From Flavobacterium tagetis (GTDB lineage Bacteria; Bacteroidota; Bacteroidia; Flavobacteriales; Flavobacteriaceae): DNA of 64,000 nucleotides. Made by a program: the position numbers and the translations under genes. The notes beneath the pieces are model-generated. The model did not search any database and was not told where the DNA came from. It saw only the letters and a program-made list of their open reading frames with translations. This document shows, in pieces, positions 1 through 7,164 of the stretch. Position 1 is the first letter of the stretch. Every line of letters starts with the position of its first letter. The stretch covers positions 558,001-622,000 of the forward strand of contig NZ_JAERSF010000002.1 in assembly GCF_016735615.1 (NCBI RefSeq). Direction: 5' to 3'.

Positions 1-2
1 TG

Positions 3-218
3 ATGTCAGAAGAAAATGAGGTTTCTTATGGTAAAGTTATCGATCCTGATGGCTACACTAACGTGAGAAAAGATAAAAATAGTACATCAGCTATAATTGA
101 AAAAATTAAATCAGGGGAAAGAGTTGAAATATTAGATGATTCAGAAAATTGGTGGCTGATAAAAACAAATTCTGGAAGTAAGGGATATGTTTATAAAACC
201 AAAATTAAATCTGAATAA
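3..218 (+). CDS. SH3b-domain protein, probably the C-terminal part of a gene starting upstream
   Basis: The 71 residues are almost entirely one bacterial SH3 (SH3b) domain: a DPDGYTNVR opening, an ILDD turn, an NWWLIKT strand and a GYVYKTKI ending. The same domain closes the proteins at 330-1184 and 2339-3127, where it follows 200 or more residues including a membrane anchor. By analogy this is probably the tail of a longer envelope protein whose 5' end lies outside the window. The ATG at position 3 is too close to the edge to judge whether it is a real start. SH3b domains commonly bind cell-wall peptides. The specific role is unknown. Confidence 0.55.
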   Translation: MSEENEVSYGKVIDPDGYTNVRKDKNSTSAIIEKIKSGERVEILDDSENWWLIKTNSGSKGYVYKTKIKSE

Positions 219-235
219 TATAAAAAAGCATATAT

Positions 236-306
236 GCTCCTTGACATATTGAAAAGAAAAGCCCCAGCTAGCAAAGGTGATTTACATTTGTTAGCTGAGG
301 GAATTT
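236..306 (+). repeat. Leader repeat, copy 1 of 4
   Basis: First of four near-identical elements of about 70 bp. Each opens with GCTCCTTGACATATTGAAAA and continues into a hairpin, here with arms CCCCAGCTAGCAAA and TTTGTTAGCTGAGGG at 262-301. It starts 18 bp after one stop codon and ends 23 bp before the ATG at 330. There is no T-run after the stem, so it is not an obvious intrinsic terminator. It is more likely a 5' leader or recombination element. Confidence 0.85.
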
Positions 307-329
307 AAATGTTAAAATAAATAATTTAA

Positions 330-1184
330 ATGGAAAATTTAAAAAGAATGTTTTTGGCTTTATTATTAACAATGATATTGAGTTGTGAAAAGAAAAATGA
401 TAGAATCGAATTTAAAAAACAAAATATAGTTATTGAAAAAGATGGTTTAACTATAGAATCTATTAAATTTTCTGATTTATTCAATGAAGGCTCAATTATA
501 AAATTTGCTCCTAAAGATCTTGTAGACACAAATGATGCTGAAATATTAGAGTTTAAAAGAAAATTGAGTTTATATGAAAAAGAAAATCCTTTATTAGAAG
601 ATTTTGATCCTGAGAATTTAAAAATTTTGATTAATCATGAAACTTTTTCTGAGAGTAATCAATTTATAAATAGTGAATGGCTTGATTATTACATTAAGAA
701 ATATCATTTAGAAAATTATCTAAAAGAGATAATGAAAAAAGCCATTGAACAAGAAGATTACCAGGCAGTTAAAGTGTTGTTAAAGAACGGGTATATTGTT
801 TCTTTAAGAGATGTTAATATTGCTAAAGAAACTAAAAAAGAATCAGATGATCTGAAGAAAATTAATTTGAAAAATAATGGACTTTATGAAAATGGAGACC
901 CGACTTTTTACGATAGTGAAGCATCAAAGATTGACGATATTTTGAAATTTCTTGATATAAGATATAATCAAAATAAAATTTATGATAAAGACGGATTTAC
1001 AAATCTGCGAGAAAATGCAAGTACAAATTCTAAGGTTGTTATAAAAATAAATTCAGGAGAACATATAATTGTATTAGATAATATCGAAAAGGATGTCGAA
1101 GAATCTCAAAAAGGATGGTGTTTGGTTGAAAATAAAGACGGACAAAAAGGATATATTCATAAGAGTAGAATAGTATCTAATTAA
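330..1184 (+). CDS. SH3b-domain lipoprotein
   Basis: The 284-residue protein starts with a lipoprotein signal (hydrophobic FLALLLTMI, then LSC with Cys19). The mature protein should sit in the envelope. The middle part (about 60-180) is charged and helical, with one ankyrin-like stretch around 137-156 (EQEDYQAVKVLLKNGY). The C-terminus (about 214-284) is an SH3b domain with the signature DKDGFTNLR and the ending GYIHKSRI, closely matching the domains at 3-218 and 2339-3127. It is preceded by leader repeat copy 1 and followed by copy 2, so it forms one repeat-gene unit. The gene lies upstream of a T6SS locus. A role in protecting the cell wall, such as immunity to a wall-degrading effector, is possible but is only inference. 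Confidence 0.85.
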   Translation: MENLKRMFLALLLTMILSCEKKNDRIEFKKQNIVIEKDGLTIESIKFSDLFNEGSIIKFAPKDLVDTNDAEILEFKRKLSLYEKENPLLEDFDPENLKILINHETFSESNQFINSEWLDYYIKKYHLENYLKEIMKKAIEQEDYQAVKVLLKNGYIVSLRDVNIAKETKKESDDLKKINLKNNGLYENGDPTFYDSEASKIDDILKFLDIRYNQNKIYDKDGFTNLRENASTNSKVVIKINSGEHIIVLDNIEKDVEESQKGWCLVENKDGQKGYIHKSRIVSN

Positions 1185-1226
1185 GATAAGTTCGAAAGTT
1201 TGAAATAAAAAAATTAAATATTTTAA

Positions 1227-1297
1227 GCTCCTTGACATATTGAAAAGAAAAGCCCTAGCTAGCAAAAGTGTTATGCTTTTGTTAGCTGAGGGAATTA
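1227..1297 (+). repeat. Leader repeat, copy 2 of 4
   Basis: Same element as at 236-306. The hairpin (1253-1292) has arms CCCTAGCTAGCAAAAG and CTTTTGTTAGCTGAGGG around a short ATG-containing loop. The loop-proximal bases differ from copy 1 but still pair, which suggests the stem is selected. It ends 13 bp before the ATG at 1311. Confidence 0.85.
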
Positions 1298-1310
1298 TAA
1301 TGTAAACGCC

Positions 1311-2198
1311 ATGAAAAAAATATTAATAATAATATCACTTATTTTAATAAGCTGTAAAGATTCCAAATTAGAAAAGCCAAATGATTCATTAAAAGAGACT
1401 TCTACTAAAAATTTAGAAATAACCTGTGGAGACATTGTTTATCAAATTGTTAAATCAAGCAAATTAGATTTAAGAGGACAAAATGATTTTTTAACTAAAA
1501 TAGATAGAATTGAAGGTGATAATGTAACTATTCAAGTTTACATTGAAAATAATGTATCTGAAGATCCAAAGGTTAAACAAATAGTTGAAAGCACAATCGC
1601 TTGGTTAGTATTAAATGTTAATGATCAAAAACTATACAATACAAGTGCAGACCCAGATAATCCAATTGAAGTAGAGTTCGATAAAAATATTTTATCAAAA
1701 AATGATATTTTCAGTTTATGTCAAATAGAAAAAAAAGAAGTTAAAAAAAGTCTTTCTAATGACAAGATTCGATATTCTATTTTGCCAATAGAATTTGATG
1801 AGTACTATAAAGCATGTGTAAACCCATACGATAGCATTAAATGTGATAATAATTATCCAAAATACTTTTTTAAAGAAGATGATGCAATCGCAAAGGTTTT
1901 TAGTAATAATTTTCACCCAAGTGATTATATGTATCTTCCCAAAATTAAAGATTATCAGCCTATGATTTTATGTAACACTGATTCAGATATTGAATCGTAT
2001 GATTTAGTTATTCTTAGTGATAATAAAGTAATTTCTTCTTTAGAAATTGGATTGATGGATGGTGAATCTCTCACTCAGTTTAATATTTCGAAAGATTACG
2101 TAATCAGTCTATATAAAAGAAAAAATACGACTGAAAAGAAGGTTTTTTATAAGTCTTATATTATTGATAATAAAGGGGCTATAGTCGATAAGAAATAA
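1311..2198 (+). CDS. Hypothetical lipoprotein
   Basis: The 295-residue protein has a short lipoprotein signal (MKKILIIISLILISC, Cys15) followed by a charged linker, so it is predicted to be a membrane-anchored envelope protein. It has no SH3b domain, unlike its neighbours. Several further cysteines (ITCGD, SLCQIEK, the KACVN...KCDNN pair, MILCNTD) could form disulfides in the periplasm. I do not recognise the family. It sits in the repeat-gene array, between leader repeats 2 and 3, in the same orientation as all the others. Base composition is AT-rich like the rest of the array. Confidence 0.8.
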   Translation: MKKILIIISLILISCKDSKLEKPNDSLKETSTKNLEITCGDIVYQIVKSSKLDLRGQNDFLTKIDRIEGDNVTIQVYIENNVSEDPKVKQIVESTIAWLVLNVNDQKLYNTSADPDNPIEVEFDKNILSKNDIFSLCQIEKKEVKKSLSNDKIRYSILPIEFDEYYKACVNPYDSIKCDNNYPKYFFKEDDAIAKVFSNNFHPSDYMYLPKIKDYQPMILCNTDSDIESYDLVILSDNKVISSLEIGLMDGESLTQFNISKDYVISLYKRKNTTEKKVFYKSYIIDNKGAIVDKK

Positions 2199-2241
2199 TT
2201 TGACAATAAAAGATTATTAGAATTTATTAAAAAAGTAATAA

Positions 2242-2312
2242 GCTCCTTGACATATTGAAAAGAAAAGCCCCAGCTAGCAAAAGTTGTAGACTTTTGTTAG
2301 CTGAGGGAATTT
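2242..2312 (+). repeat. Leader repeat, copy 3 of 4
   Basis: Same element as at 236-306. The hairpin (2268-2307) has arms CCCCAGCTAGCAAAAG and CTTTTGTTAGCTGAGGG around a TTGTAGA loop. The pairing is the most complete of the four copies. It ends 26 bp before the ATG at 2339. Confidence 0.85.
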
Positions 2313-2338
2313 AAACTGAGATAAAATTGAAATGATAT

Positions 2339-3127
2339 ATGAATAAGAAAGAAAAATTGAAATTGAAAATGTTCGGTAATTTATTAATTGGTCTTTTACC
2401 ACTTCTATTACTGTTTTCATTTAAGAATTTTTCACCTGAAGGTGAAGATCCTTTGAAATTAAAGAGTGCATATTTAAATAAGGACGAAAAAAAATTCATT
2501 CAAAACTTTCCAAAAACATTTACAGATTTTAAATCAGTTTTTGGATGGAATGACAAAACAGATAAACCAAATATTCTATATAGTGAAGCGTATGACTTTA
2601 TAAATTATTTCTTTAAACTATCATCAACAAGTGAAGATTGTAAAGAGATAATATTAAAAATTGCGACACAAGCTAAATGGGAAGCAGATGGAGTCAATTA
2701 TTTTCATATAAACTTAGTGACTTTAGTTGAGAATGATAAAGAATTTAATAAAAAGCTACAAAGATTAAACAATACAGATATAAATACTTTTTGGCATTTT
2801 TATTTTGACATTGAAAATTTAGTTTATTCATCAAAACTGTATAATATCCTTGATTATCAAATGAGAGAAAAAGCAATGTCTGTATATAATACATTAAAAA
2901 AAGAGAGAATAAATAAAAATTACAGAAATATAAAAACATACCAAATATTTGATAAAGATGGTTATTGTAATTTAAGAAAGTCTAAAAGTGTTAAATCTGA
3001 TATAATAGAAAAATTAGAAAATAATGCCACTATAGATGTATTGGATAATAGAGATGACTGGTGGTTTGTTCAAACAAAAAATGGATTAGTAGGTTTTGTA
3101 CATAAAAGCAGAATTAATATAAAATAA
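2339..3127 (+). CDS. Membrane-anchored SH3b-domain protein
   Basis: The 262-residue protein has a basic N-terminus and one hydrophobic segment (about 13-30, LLIGLLPLLLLFSF) with no lipobox cysteine. It is therefore probably anchored by an uncleaved helix rather than lipidated. A helical middle (about 45-195) is followed by an SH3b domain at 200-262 (DKDGYCNLR, DDWWFVQT, GFVHKSRI). Domain order resembles the lipoprotein at 330-1184, and the two may be diverged paralogs. It is preceded by leader repeat copy 3. The next gene starts 5 bp after its stop without another repeat, so the two form one two-gene unit. The function is not recognised. Confidence 0.82.
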   Translation: MNKKEKLKLKMFGNLLIGLLPLLLLFSFKNFSPEGEDPLKLKSAYLNKDEKKFIQNFPKTFTDFKSVFGWNDKTDKPNILYSEAYDFINYFFKLSSTSEDCKEIILKIATQAKWEADGVNYFHINLVTLVENDKEFNKKLQRLNNTDINTFWHFYFDIENLVYSSKLYNILDYQMREKAMSVYNTLKKERINKNYRNIKTYQIFDKDGYCNLRKSKSVKSDIIEKLENNATIDVLDNRDDWWFVQTKNGLVGFVHKSRINIK

Positions 3128-3132
3128 TTGAC

Positions 3133-3780
3133 ATGAGAAGAATGACTTTTTTTAATTTGACAGTCATCCTTTTATTTATATCATCATGTAGTAAAAAGGA
3201 AAAAATAGATATTCAAGAATTAAAAACGAATGTAACCATAGCGAGAAAATCTGATAATCAAATAGAAAAGGAAAATGTTTTGAAGGATTATACAAAACTT
3301 TTTAAATTAAAAAACTGCAAAGTAAAGAATGAAAAAGATTGTGATCTAAATATGGACGGTAAAATGGATAAAATTATAATTTTTGAGCCTTCTGAAATAG
3401 CTAATAATAAACTAACAAAAGAATCGTCTGTTTGTGTGTTTATCAAAAAAGAAAAAGGTTATGATATTTATGAAAATAAAAATATTATTTACACTTCTTT
3501 TTTTAACTCAATGGCAGAAGGTCTTCAAAATTTAGTAGTTAAAGACAATTATTTCACATTTGAAGAAAATAATCAAGCAGGAGAAGTTAGAGGTAATGAC
3601 TACATAACATTTAAGTATGACTTAAAATCCAATGAAATTGTATTGCACAAATACAGTGTTGAATTAATTAGTGTTGATGGTGAAAATGATAAAACTTTCA
3701 CATATGGTAAAGAAGTATTTGGAAAGATATTTTTTAATGATTTTGATATTGATAAAATAAAAGAAAAAATCAACAATTAA
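3133..3780 (+). CDS. Lipoprotein with a calcium-loop-like Asp-rich motif
   Basis: The 215-residue protein has a lipoprotein signal ending in ISSC (Cys19). Around residues 66-80 it has CDLNMDGKMDKIIIF, the D-x-N-x-D-G-x-x-D pattern of calcium-binding loops, often seen in short flavobacterial lipoproteins of unknown role. The rest is predicted to be beta-rich. It begins 5 bp after the stop of the SH3b protein at 2339-3127 and has no leader repeat of its own, so it is probably co-transcribed with that gene. The pairing could reflect an effector-immunity or chaperone-client relation, but nothing in the sequence proves this. Confidence 0.8.
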   Translation: MRRMTFFNLTVILLFISSCSKKEKIDIQELKTNVTIARKSDNQIEKENVLKDYTKLFKLKNCKVKNEKDCDLNMDGKMDKIIIFEPSEIANNKLTKESSVCVFIKKEKGYDIYENKNIIYTSFFNSMAEGLQNLVVKDNYFTFEENNQAGEVRGNDYITFKYDLKSNEIVLHKYSVELISVDGENDKTFTYGKEVFGKIFFNDFDIDKIKEKINN

Positions 3781-3839
3781 AAGACTAAATATCTTGAGCT
3801 TGAATGTTGAATACTAAAAATAAAATAATTTAAAAGTAA

Positions 3840-3906
3840 GCTCCTTGACATATTGAAAAGAAAAGCCCCAGCTAGCAGGAGTTTTATGCTTTTGTTAGCT
3901 GAGAAA
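3840..3906 (+). repeat. Leader repeat, copy 4 of 4 (divergent end)
   Basis: Same opening as the other copies (GCTCCTTGACATATTGAAAA). The hairpin arms CCCCAGCTAGCAGGAG and CTTTTGTTAGCTGAG pair less well near the loop, and the final GGGAATT is replaced by AAATAAT. It ends 17 bp before the ATG at 3924. This is the most degraded copy and lies at the edge of the array. Confidence 0.8.
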
Positions 3907-3923
3907 TAATAAAATAGAATAAT

Positions 3924-4733
3924 ATGAGAAAAATAGTTTTTGGTCTGTTACTGTTAAGTGTATTGTTTTCTTGCAAATCTCAGGATAGTAAAGAAGATTT
4001 TAAAGGAAAATGGATTGAGGTACAAAAAAGAGATAATGAATTTTTGATTATTGATTGTGGATATAAAGGTGAAGATATAAAAATTATTAATGATTCAATT
4101 TTTGAAAATGGTATAATGGAAAGTACTAAAGCAAAGATTGATCATATAAAAGAAGATGAAACAGGAATATCATTGTTTATAGATAAAACGGAAAAATCAT
4201 ATTATAAATTTTTACTTGTAGATAAAGAAAAAGGTCTTGCCAAATTGGAAATTAAAAATAATGATTTACCAATTGTTGTTAAATATTTTGTGAATGAGGT
4301 TAGTACTGATAAAATAAAAAAAATAAAAGGTACAAAAGCAGATTGTGTCACTAATGACGATGTAGGTGATTCTGTTGATGATTCTTTTACTTTAAATGAT
4401 GGGAATGTTCTTTTAGTTGAGGATGATAATTGTATATCATTATTAGACAAAAAAGAAAATTTAATCTTTGAAAGGTGTTTTGATAATTGTAATGTAAAAA
4501 TTCTCCATATAAAAACCACAGGTTTGCCATTAACTATTATAAGTGGACATAATTCAATTGACATAGAGTTTCATAAAAAAGGAGAAGATTGGGTTTCTAA
4601 CTCAGTTACATATTTTAAAAGTTTGCCAACTGGAGAAGAAAAAAGCACTAAACAAATTGAAGTATCTCTTAAAGAATTCAATTTTGATAGCGTTATTGAA
4701 CAGTTTGGAGATAATGATATAAATAACTTTTAA
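3924..4733 (+). CDS. Hypothetical lipoprotein
   Basis: The 269-residue protein starts with a lipoprotein signal (MRKIVFGLLLLSVLFSC, Cys17) and an acidic linker. The first part (about 25-115) reads like a small beta-barrel of the lipocalin-like kind often found in Bacteroidota lipoproteins (GKWIEVQKRD, then alternating strands), though I cannot assign a family. The second half contains an acidic loop (NDDVGDSVDDSF) and a Cys pair (ERCFDNCNV). It is preceded by leader repeat copy 4 and is the last gene before the T6SS locus. The function is unknown. Confidence 0.8.
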   Translation: MRKIVFGLLLLSVLFSCKSQDSKEDFKGKWIEVQKRDNEFLIIDCGYKGEDIKIINDSIFENGIMESTKAKIDHIKEDETGISLFIDKTEKSYYKFLLVDKEKGLAKLEIKNNDLPIVVKYFVNEVSTDKIKKIKGTKADCVTNDDVGDSVDDSFTLNDGNVLLVEDDNCISLLDKKENLIFERCFDNCNVKILHIKTTGLPLTIISGHNSIDIEFHKKGEDWVSNSVTYFKSLPTGEEKSTKQIEVSLKEFNFDSVIEQFGDNDINNF

Positions 4734-4842
4734 TTAAGATGTGTAACGGCTTTCTACTTTTTAGAACTAAAATATAAATCCAAGAGAAAAACTGAAAATC
4801 AGGCTCAGTGTGCATAATTGTGTCTATTTAACCCGTAAAATC

Positions 4843-4915
4843 TTGTTATAATAAGAATAACAACGCTAATAATCAAAATCTAACCCAACAAAAGAGAAAC
4901 GAAACATTCTCTTTT
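4843..4915 (+). promoter_or_regulatory. Two stem-loops in the leader of tssK
   Basis: In the 203-bp gap before tssK there are two short perfect inverted repeats: TTGTTAT/ATAACAA (4843-4863) and AAAAGAGAA/TTCTCTTTT (4890-4915). The second ends 21 bp before the tssK ATG. They could be an operator and a leader hairpin for the T6SS operon. No convincing TTTG/TAnnTTTG promoter was found in the gap. This reading is inference. Confidence 0.35.
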
Positions 4916-4936
4916 CAAAATAAAAACTATAGAATT

Positions 4937-6106
4937 ATGATAGAAAAATTAAGTCATTTTCCCGTAAACTGGATTGACGGGATGAAGATAAATAAGAGTC
5001 ATTTTTTATCTATTCAGGACAATGTTTCTGAGTTGGTAAACGATGCAATAGGTATTCATACCACACCTATAAGTTATGGTCTGCTGGATTCTGGAAACCA
5101 AAACAAAGAGGCTACAAAAATTACTTTAGGAATCGATAATCACAAACTGCTTCGCGTTCGTGTAGAAGAATGCCACGCCATAACCCCAAACGGATCCAGA
5201 ATTGAAATCAGTAAAAGCAATACAGATACATTAGACCTTCAGATTCCGTATCCAGAAGATACTTACGAAATAAAAGACGGCGAACAATTGGTTTTATTGG
5301 CTTGTATTTCGGTTAATTCTAAAAAGAGAATCCCTTTTGGCGAACCAGATCCAGATGAGGTACCGCCAAGATATCCGTACACGCAGCCAGAATACAAACT
5401 GCATTTAATTAAAGCCGAAGAATTCCGCTCAGGAATTGGATACGGTGGTTTCTATCTCGCAATTGGTAAAATCTTAATTGGAGATACTACAGTTTTAGAC
5501 GAAGACTATATTCCGTCTTCTGTAACAGTATCCTGTCATCCAAAACTGGTTGATATGCAAGCGCAGATTGCCCGTTCGTTTGGTCAGATTGAGATTTACT
5601 CGGTTCAGATTTCTCAAAAAATTAATAGAGGACAACAAACAGGACTTTTGCCGCAAACGGTAATGCAATTGGCTGACAATACAGGATATTATTTAGGCAG
5701 CTGTTTAACGCAGTTTCGTTGGTTTTCATTGCACCAGCATCCAGCTTCAATGTTAAGTACAGTGGTAGCGTTTGCCAGAGTGATGAAGAATTTTATCGAT
5801 TCAAAATCAGGAGCAGGAAAAGAAGAGCTGTTAAACTATTTTGCCGAATGGTGTGATATCTCGCAAGGAGATTTCGAAATATTGTTTACTACGCTTATAA
5901 ATGCTGGTTACGATCATGTGCATATCGACAAAACAGCTTCACTGGCTATAAATGCTTTAAGCAGAATAGAGAAGTTATTCGAAACATTAAGCAAACTGGA
6001 TTACATCGGTAAGAAGAAAGAAAACATCGAATTGTTTGTTGCCGAAACAGAGAAAAAAGATATTGTTCACAACCCAAAACGTCACGGTTTCTTTATAAAA
6101 GACTAA
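4937..6106 (+). CDS. tssK: T6SS baseplate protein TssK (subtype iii)
   Basis: TssK connects the T6SS baseplate to the membrane complex in the cytoplasm. The 389-residue product begins FPVNWIDGMKINKSHF, matching the family opening in which the protein starts with a W-x-x-G-M segment followed by a QDN motif. It continues with a beta-rich shell domain (about 60-190) and a helical trunk with the QLADNTGYYLG stretch. It is shorter than proteobacterial TssK (about 440), as expected for Bacteroidota systems. It is the first gene of a unit tssK-tssO-tssB-tssC with small gaps (22, 54 and 19 bp). Assignment rests on the sequence pattern plus the unambiguous sheath genes downstream. Confidence 0.88.
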   Translation: MIEKLSHFPVNWIDGMKINKSHFLSIQDNVSELVNDAIGIHTTPISYGLLDSGNQNKEATKITLGIDNHKLLRVRVEECHAITPNGSRIEISKSNTDTLDLQIPYPEDTYEIKDGEQLVLLACISVNSKKRIPFGEPDPDEVPPRYPYTQPEYKLHLIKAEEFRSGIGYGGFYLAIGKILIGDTTVLDEDYIPSSVTVSCHPKLVDMQAQIARSFGQIEIYSVQISQKINRGQQTGLLPQTVMQLADNTGYYLGSCLTQFRWFSLHQHPASMLSTVVAFARVMKNFIDSKSGAGKEELLNYFAEWCDISQGDFEILFTTLINAGYDHVHIDKTASLAINALSRIEKLFETLSKLDYIGKKKENIELFVAETEKKDIVHNPKRHGFFIKD

Positions 6107-6128
6107 AAAATAAAATAGTAATATAATT

Positions 6129-6641
6129 ATGGAAGTATTAAATAAACAAGAACGCCAAAAAGCATTTATTGCTTTTTTAATTGCCTTTGTCCTGACTTTT
6201 GCAGTTATGCTGATTGCAGTTTCGTTCAACTTTTACATGCCCGTAGCAGAAAACAAAATGCTGAAAGCAGAAAATGAAATGATGAAAAGAGAATATGATT
6301 ATCAGACTAATTTTTCGGTTAAAATTGACAGTATCAGAATGACAATCGATTCAATCAATTCGCCAAAAGTAGATAACGATTTTCAGCAGCGTTTGGCAAA
6401 TGTTATGATTGCTAATATTTATCAAAAAGTTCCCAAAGACACTACTGAAAACAAAAAATTATATAACAATGTTATTCTGGCCTATAAGAATATCATTGAT
6501 TACAAAAAACAAATTAGAAGCCTTACGCACAATTCGCACCTAATAGACAGTTTGAATCAGTCGGCTAAAACGTACAAAGAAGAATTAGAAAAAGTAAGTA
6601 GAGACTTAGATGTATGCCGTCAAGTTTACCAAAATCAATAA
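6129..6641 (+). CDS. tssO: T6SSiii membrane protein TssO
   Basis: The 170-residue protein has a short cytoplasmic N-terminus, one transmembrane helix (about 14-33, FIAFLIAFVLTFAVMLIAVS) and a long charged helical region with repeated heptad-like spacing, so a periplasmic coiled coil is likely. This architecture and its place between tssK and tssB fit TssO, one of the proteins specific to the T6SSiii trans-envelope complex of Bacteroidota, which lacks the TssJLM complex of other subtypes. The name rests on position and topology more than on any catalytic motif, since none exists in the family. Confidence 0.75.
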   Translation: MEVLNKQERQKAFIAFLIAFVLTFAVMLIAVSFNFYMPVAENKMLKAENEMMKREYDYQTNFSVKIDSIRMTIDSINSPKVDNDFQQRLANVMIANIYQKVPKDTTENKKLYNNVILAYKNIIDYKKQIRSLTHNSHLIDSLNQSAKTYKEELEKVSRDLDVCRQVYQNQ

Positions 6642-6695
6642 CTAGAAATTTAGAATAAAGAAATTAATAAACTAATCATTTAAAAATTTGAAATT

Positions 6696-7145
6696 ATGTT
6701 GTCAAACTATGGAATTGGAGGTAATGAAGTAAAAATTGATGCAGATGAAGCGATCACTGCAATCCCTCAGAACAGAACACTTGTTGCTCAAAAATTAACA
6801 GTAGATGCTCCAGTGAAACCAGAATTGGTAGAAGGAATAACAAGCATCGAAAAAGCATTCGAACACTTTAAACCAGAAGTAAAAGTAAATTTTGAAACTG
6901 CTGATGGCGCTACTAAAGTTGAGCCTTTAAACTTTAAAAACTTAGGTGATTTTGGTATAAAAGGAATCACAACACAAAGTAGCTTTTTATCTGATCTTGA
7001 AACAGAAAAAGATCAATATCAAAAAATTATCCGCCAGTTAAAATCAAATAAGATTTTAAAAGCGGCTTTAGAAGACGGAGAAGCAAAACAAGCTTTGCTA
7101 GAAAGCCTTGGAGCATTGATCAATGAGTTAAAAGAGAACAAATAA
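6696..7145 (+). CDS. tssB: T6SS contractile sheath small subunit TssB
   Basis: TssB pairs with TssC to build the contractile sheath around the Hcp tube. The 149-residue protein shows the family's core: a beta-hairpin with KVEPLNFKNLGDFG, where the F-x-x-L-x-D-F element is diagnostic, then the helical C-terminus involved in TssC contacts (KDQYQKIIRQLKSNK). Length is slightly shorter than proteobacterial TssB (about 165), as usual in subtype iii. It lies 19 bp before tssC, the invariable partner. Confidence 0.92.
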   Translation: MLSNYGIGGNEVKIDADEAITAIPQNRTLVAQKLTVDAPVKPELVEGITSIEKAFEHFKPEVKVNFETADGATKVEPLNFKNLGDFGIKGITTQSSFLSDLETEKDQYQKIIRQLKSNKILKAALEDGEAKQALLESLGALINELKENK

Positions 7146-7164
7146 GAAATTAAAAAGTATAGAT

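Noticed and set aside
236..3906. Integron-type attC sites as an explanation of the leader repeats
   Set aside because: The elements lack the paired RYYYAAC/GTTRRRY core sites, lie upstream of genes rather than behind them, are almost identical in sequence, and no integrase gene is present in the window.
236..3906. CRISPR array
   Set aside because: The four repeats are separated by whole genes of 0.8-1.5 kb, not by spacers of about 30-40 bp, and no cas genes are present.
4202..4564. Long minus-strand open frame of 120 codons
   Set aside because: It lies wholly inside the lipoprotein gene at 3924-4733, has a Ser-rich, low-information product and no signal or domain, so it is a shadow.
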